The notes beneath the pieces were generated by a model. It saw only the letters and a program-made list of their open reading frames with translations. It ran no database searches and was not told the DNA's origin. This document shows positions 5,077 to 5,966 of a stretch of 5,966 bases of DNA, piece by piece. Within the stretch, counting starts at the first letter, position 1, and each line of letters begins with the position of its first letter. Source of the DNA: Acidobacteriota bacterium. Its GTDB lineage: Bacteria; Acidobacteriota; Vicinamibacteria; Vicinamibacterales; 2-12-FULL-66-21. A program made the position numbers and the translations under genes. The DNA lies in the NCBI GenBank assembly GCA_013694635.1, contig JACDCA010000453.1, positions 1 to 5,966 of the forward strand, in the 5' to 3' direction.

Positions 5077-5966
5077 TCACCACTCACCCAGTCTCACAAT
5101 CTCTTCCCGCAACGGCACGCCGAGTTCGCTAAGTACCTGCTTACGGCACCTGTCGATCAGCCGGGCGATATCCCGCGCCGTCGCACCGCCGTCGTTGACG
5201 ATGAAGTTCGCGTGCGTTGGCGACACGCGCGCATTCCCCTCGCGCATGCCCTTGAGGCCGGCACGGTCGACGAGCGCCCCGGCGGATGCCGGCACGCCTT
5301 CGGGAACCCGGTCGCGTGCAGGATCGGGATTCTGAAAAATACAGCCGGCACTCGCGGCCTCCAGGGGCTGTGTCCGCTTGCGGAACGCGAGCGACTCGCG
5401 GGCGAGTGCACGAAGCGCTGTCGTCTCTCCCCTGCCGCCGTGAAAATCGGCCGATACGACGATCTCTCCCGTCCGCTGGAGCCGGCTCTCGTCGTACCCG
5501 AACTGCATGTCGCTCACGTCCACCTCGAGCACCTCCGCGGCGGCAGTGACCAGTGTCACGCGCTGGATCAATTCCGAGATGAGACGTCCCTGAAAATGTG
5601 CGTTGCCGTGGACGGCGCCGCCGACGGTCCCCGGCGTTCCCGCCCAGGCCTCGAGCCCGGCGACGCCGCGATTGATCGTCCACCGCACGAGGCCGTTGAT
5701 CGTGACGCCGGCGTCCGCTCGCAGGGTTGAATCTCCGCGCACTACCACGTCCCCGCCGTGGACGCGGATCACGAGCCCACGCACGCCATCGTCGGCGACG
5801 AGAAGATTGGAACCCCCTCCGAGAACCGAGACCGGGACTCCTTCGTCACGTGCCAGCGCCACCGCATTCCGGACGTCCTCTACGCTGCGAAGCGTGACGA
5901 GCCAATCCGCCGGACCGCCGACACGAAAGGTGGTCAGGGGCGCGAGCGGAACGTCCTTCGCAATCC
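5077..5966 (-). CDS. murB: UDP-N-acetylmuramate dehydrogenase (MurB), N-terminus cut by window edge
   Basis: MurB is the cytoplasmic FAD enzyme that reduces MurA's product to UDP-MurNAc with NADPH, the second step of the pathway. The frame is open to the window edge: codons before the GTG at 5862 read VPLAPLTTFRVGGPADWLV, the conserved MurB N-terminus, so that GTG is internal and only a few residues are missing. Numbering from the first complete codon (5964), visible motifs are the FAD-binding VLGGGSNLLVADDG (46-59), GLEAWAGTPGTVGGAVHGNA (103-122), FGYDESRL (155-162), SAGCIFQNP (205-213), SPTHANFIVN (248-257) and LREEIVRLGEW at the C-terminus. About 300 residues fits the short type II class. 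Two catalytic positions are unusual: Cys208 (codon complement of 5341-5343) replaces the usual Ser proton donor, and Asp158 stands where most homologues have Arg in YRxS. The C-terminal Glu is present (E287 or E288). Its TGA is 65 bp before murA. Confidence 0.93.
   Translation of the reverse strand, partial: IAKDVPLAPLTTFRVGGPADWLVTLRSVEDVRNAVALARDEGVPVSVLGGGSNLLVADDGVRGLVIRVHGGDVVVRGDSTLRADAGVTINGLVRWTINRGVAGLEAWAGTPGTVGGAVHGNAHFQGRLISELIQRVTLVTAAAEVLEVDVSDMQFGYDESRLQRTGEIVVSADFHGGRGETTALRALARESLAFRKRTQPLEAASAGCIFQNPDPARDRVPEGVPASAGALVDRAGLKGMREGNARVSPTHANFIVNDGGATARDIARLIDRCRKQVLSELGVPLREEIVRLGEW

Overview
The window is GC-rich, densely coded DNA from a diderm (two-membrane) bacterium. LolA and an outer-membrane secretin require an outer membrane. 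The PEGA repeats, the TPR-bearing secretin and the 'RPGGDFPARRT'-type MurA together suggest Acidobacteriota, perhaps Vicinamibacteria. That placement is inferred from protein character and base composition, not from a marker gene.

Left part (1-1023, + strand). The window opens inside the 3' end of a PEGA-repeat protein (2-688). A 182-bp gap follows, carrying a near-perfect sigma-54 (-24/-12) promoter at 824-838 and a strong Shine-Dalgarno at 858-864. These precede a 50-residue Cys-rich zinc-ribbon-like protein at 871-1023. It is easily missed because its frame stays open far upstream.

Middle (1024-3758, + strand). A 172-bp gap holds a small hairpin, two copies of a 15-bp REP-like repeat and an extended -10 promoter. 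Next comes lolA (1196-1870), the periplasmic carrier for outer-membrane lipoproteins. It overlaps by 32 bp the gene for a secretin that appears to be a lipoprotein itself, with TPRs, N0, one N1, the secretin core and a Pro-rich tail (1839-3758). The pairing makes sense if the secretin is a lipoprotein delivered by the Lol route, but that link is inferred.

Right part (3755-5966, - strand). murA (3755-5011) and murB (5077 to beyond the window edge) encode the first two committed steps of peptidoglycan precursor synthesis: enolpyruvyl transfer to UDP-GlcNAc, then reduction to UDP-MurNAc. murA and the secretin gene converge, and their stop codons share one CTAG palindrome, leaving no room for a terminator. 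MurA has Asp at the position of the usual catalytic, fosfomycin-reactive Cys. MurB has Cys for the usual catalytic Ser and, by eye, Asp for a conserved Arg. The 65-bp murB-murA gap contains four perfect tandem heptamers between a good AGGAG/GTG start and the poorly preceded murA ATG. The present copy number yields a 20-codon leader ORF overlapping murA; two or five copies would fuse that start to murA in frame.

There are no rRNA, tRNA, CRISPR or insertion-sequence features that I can support.
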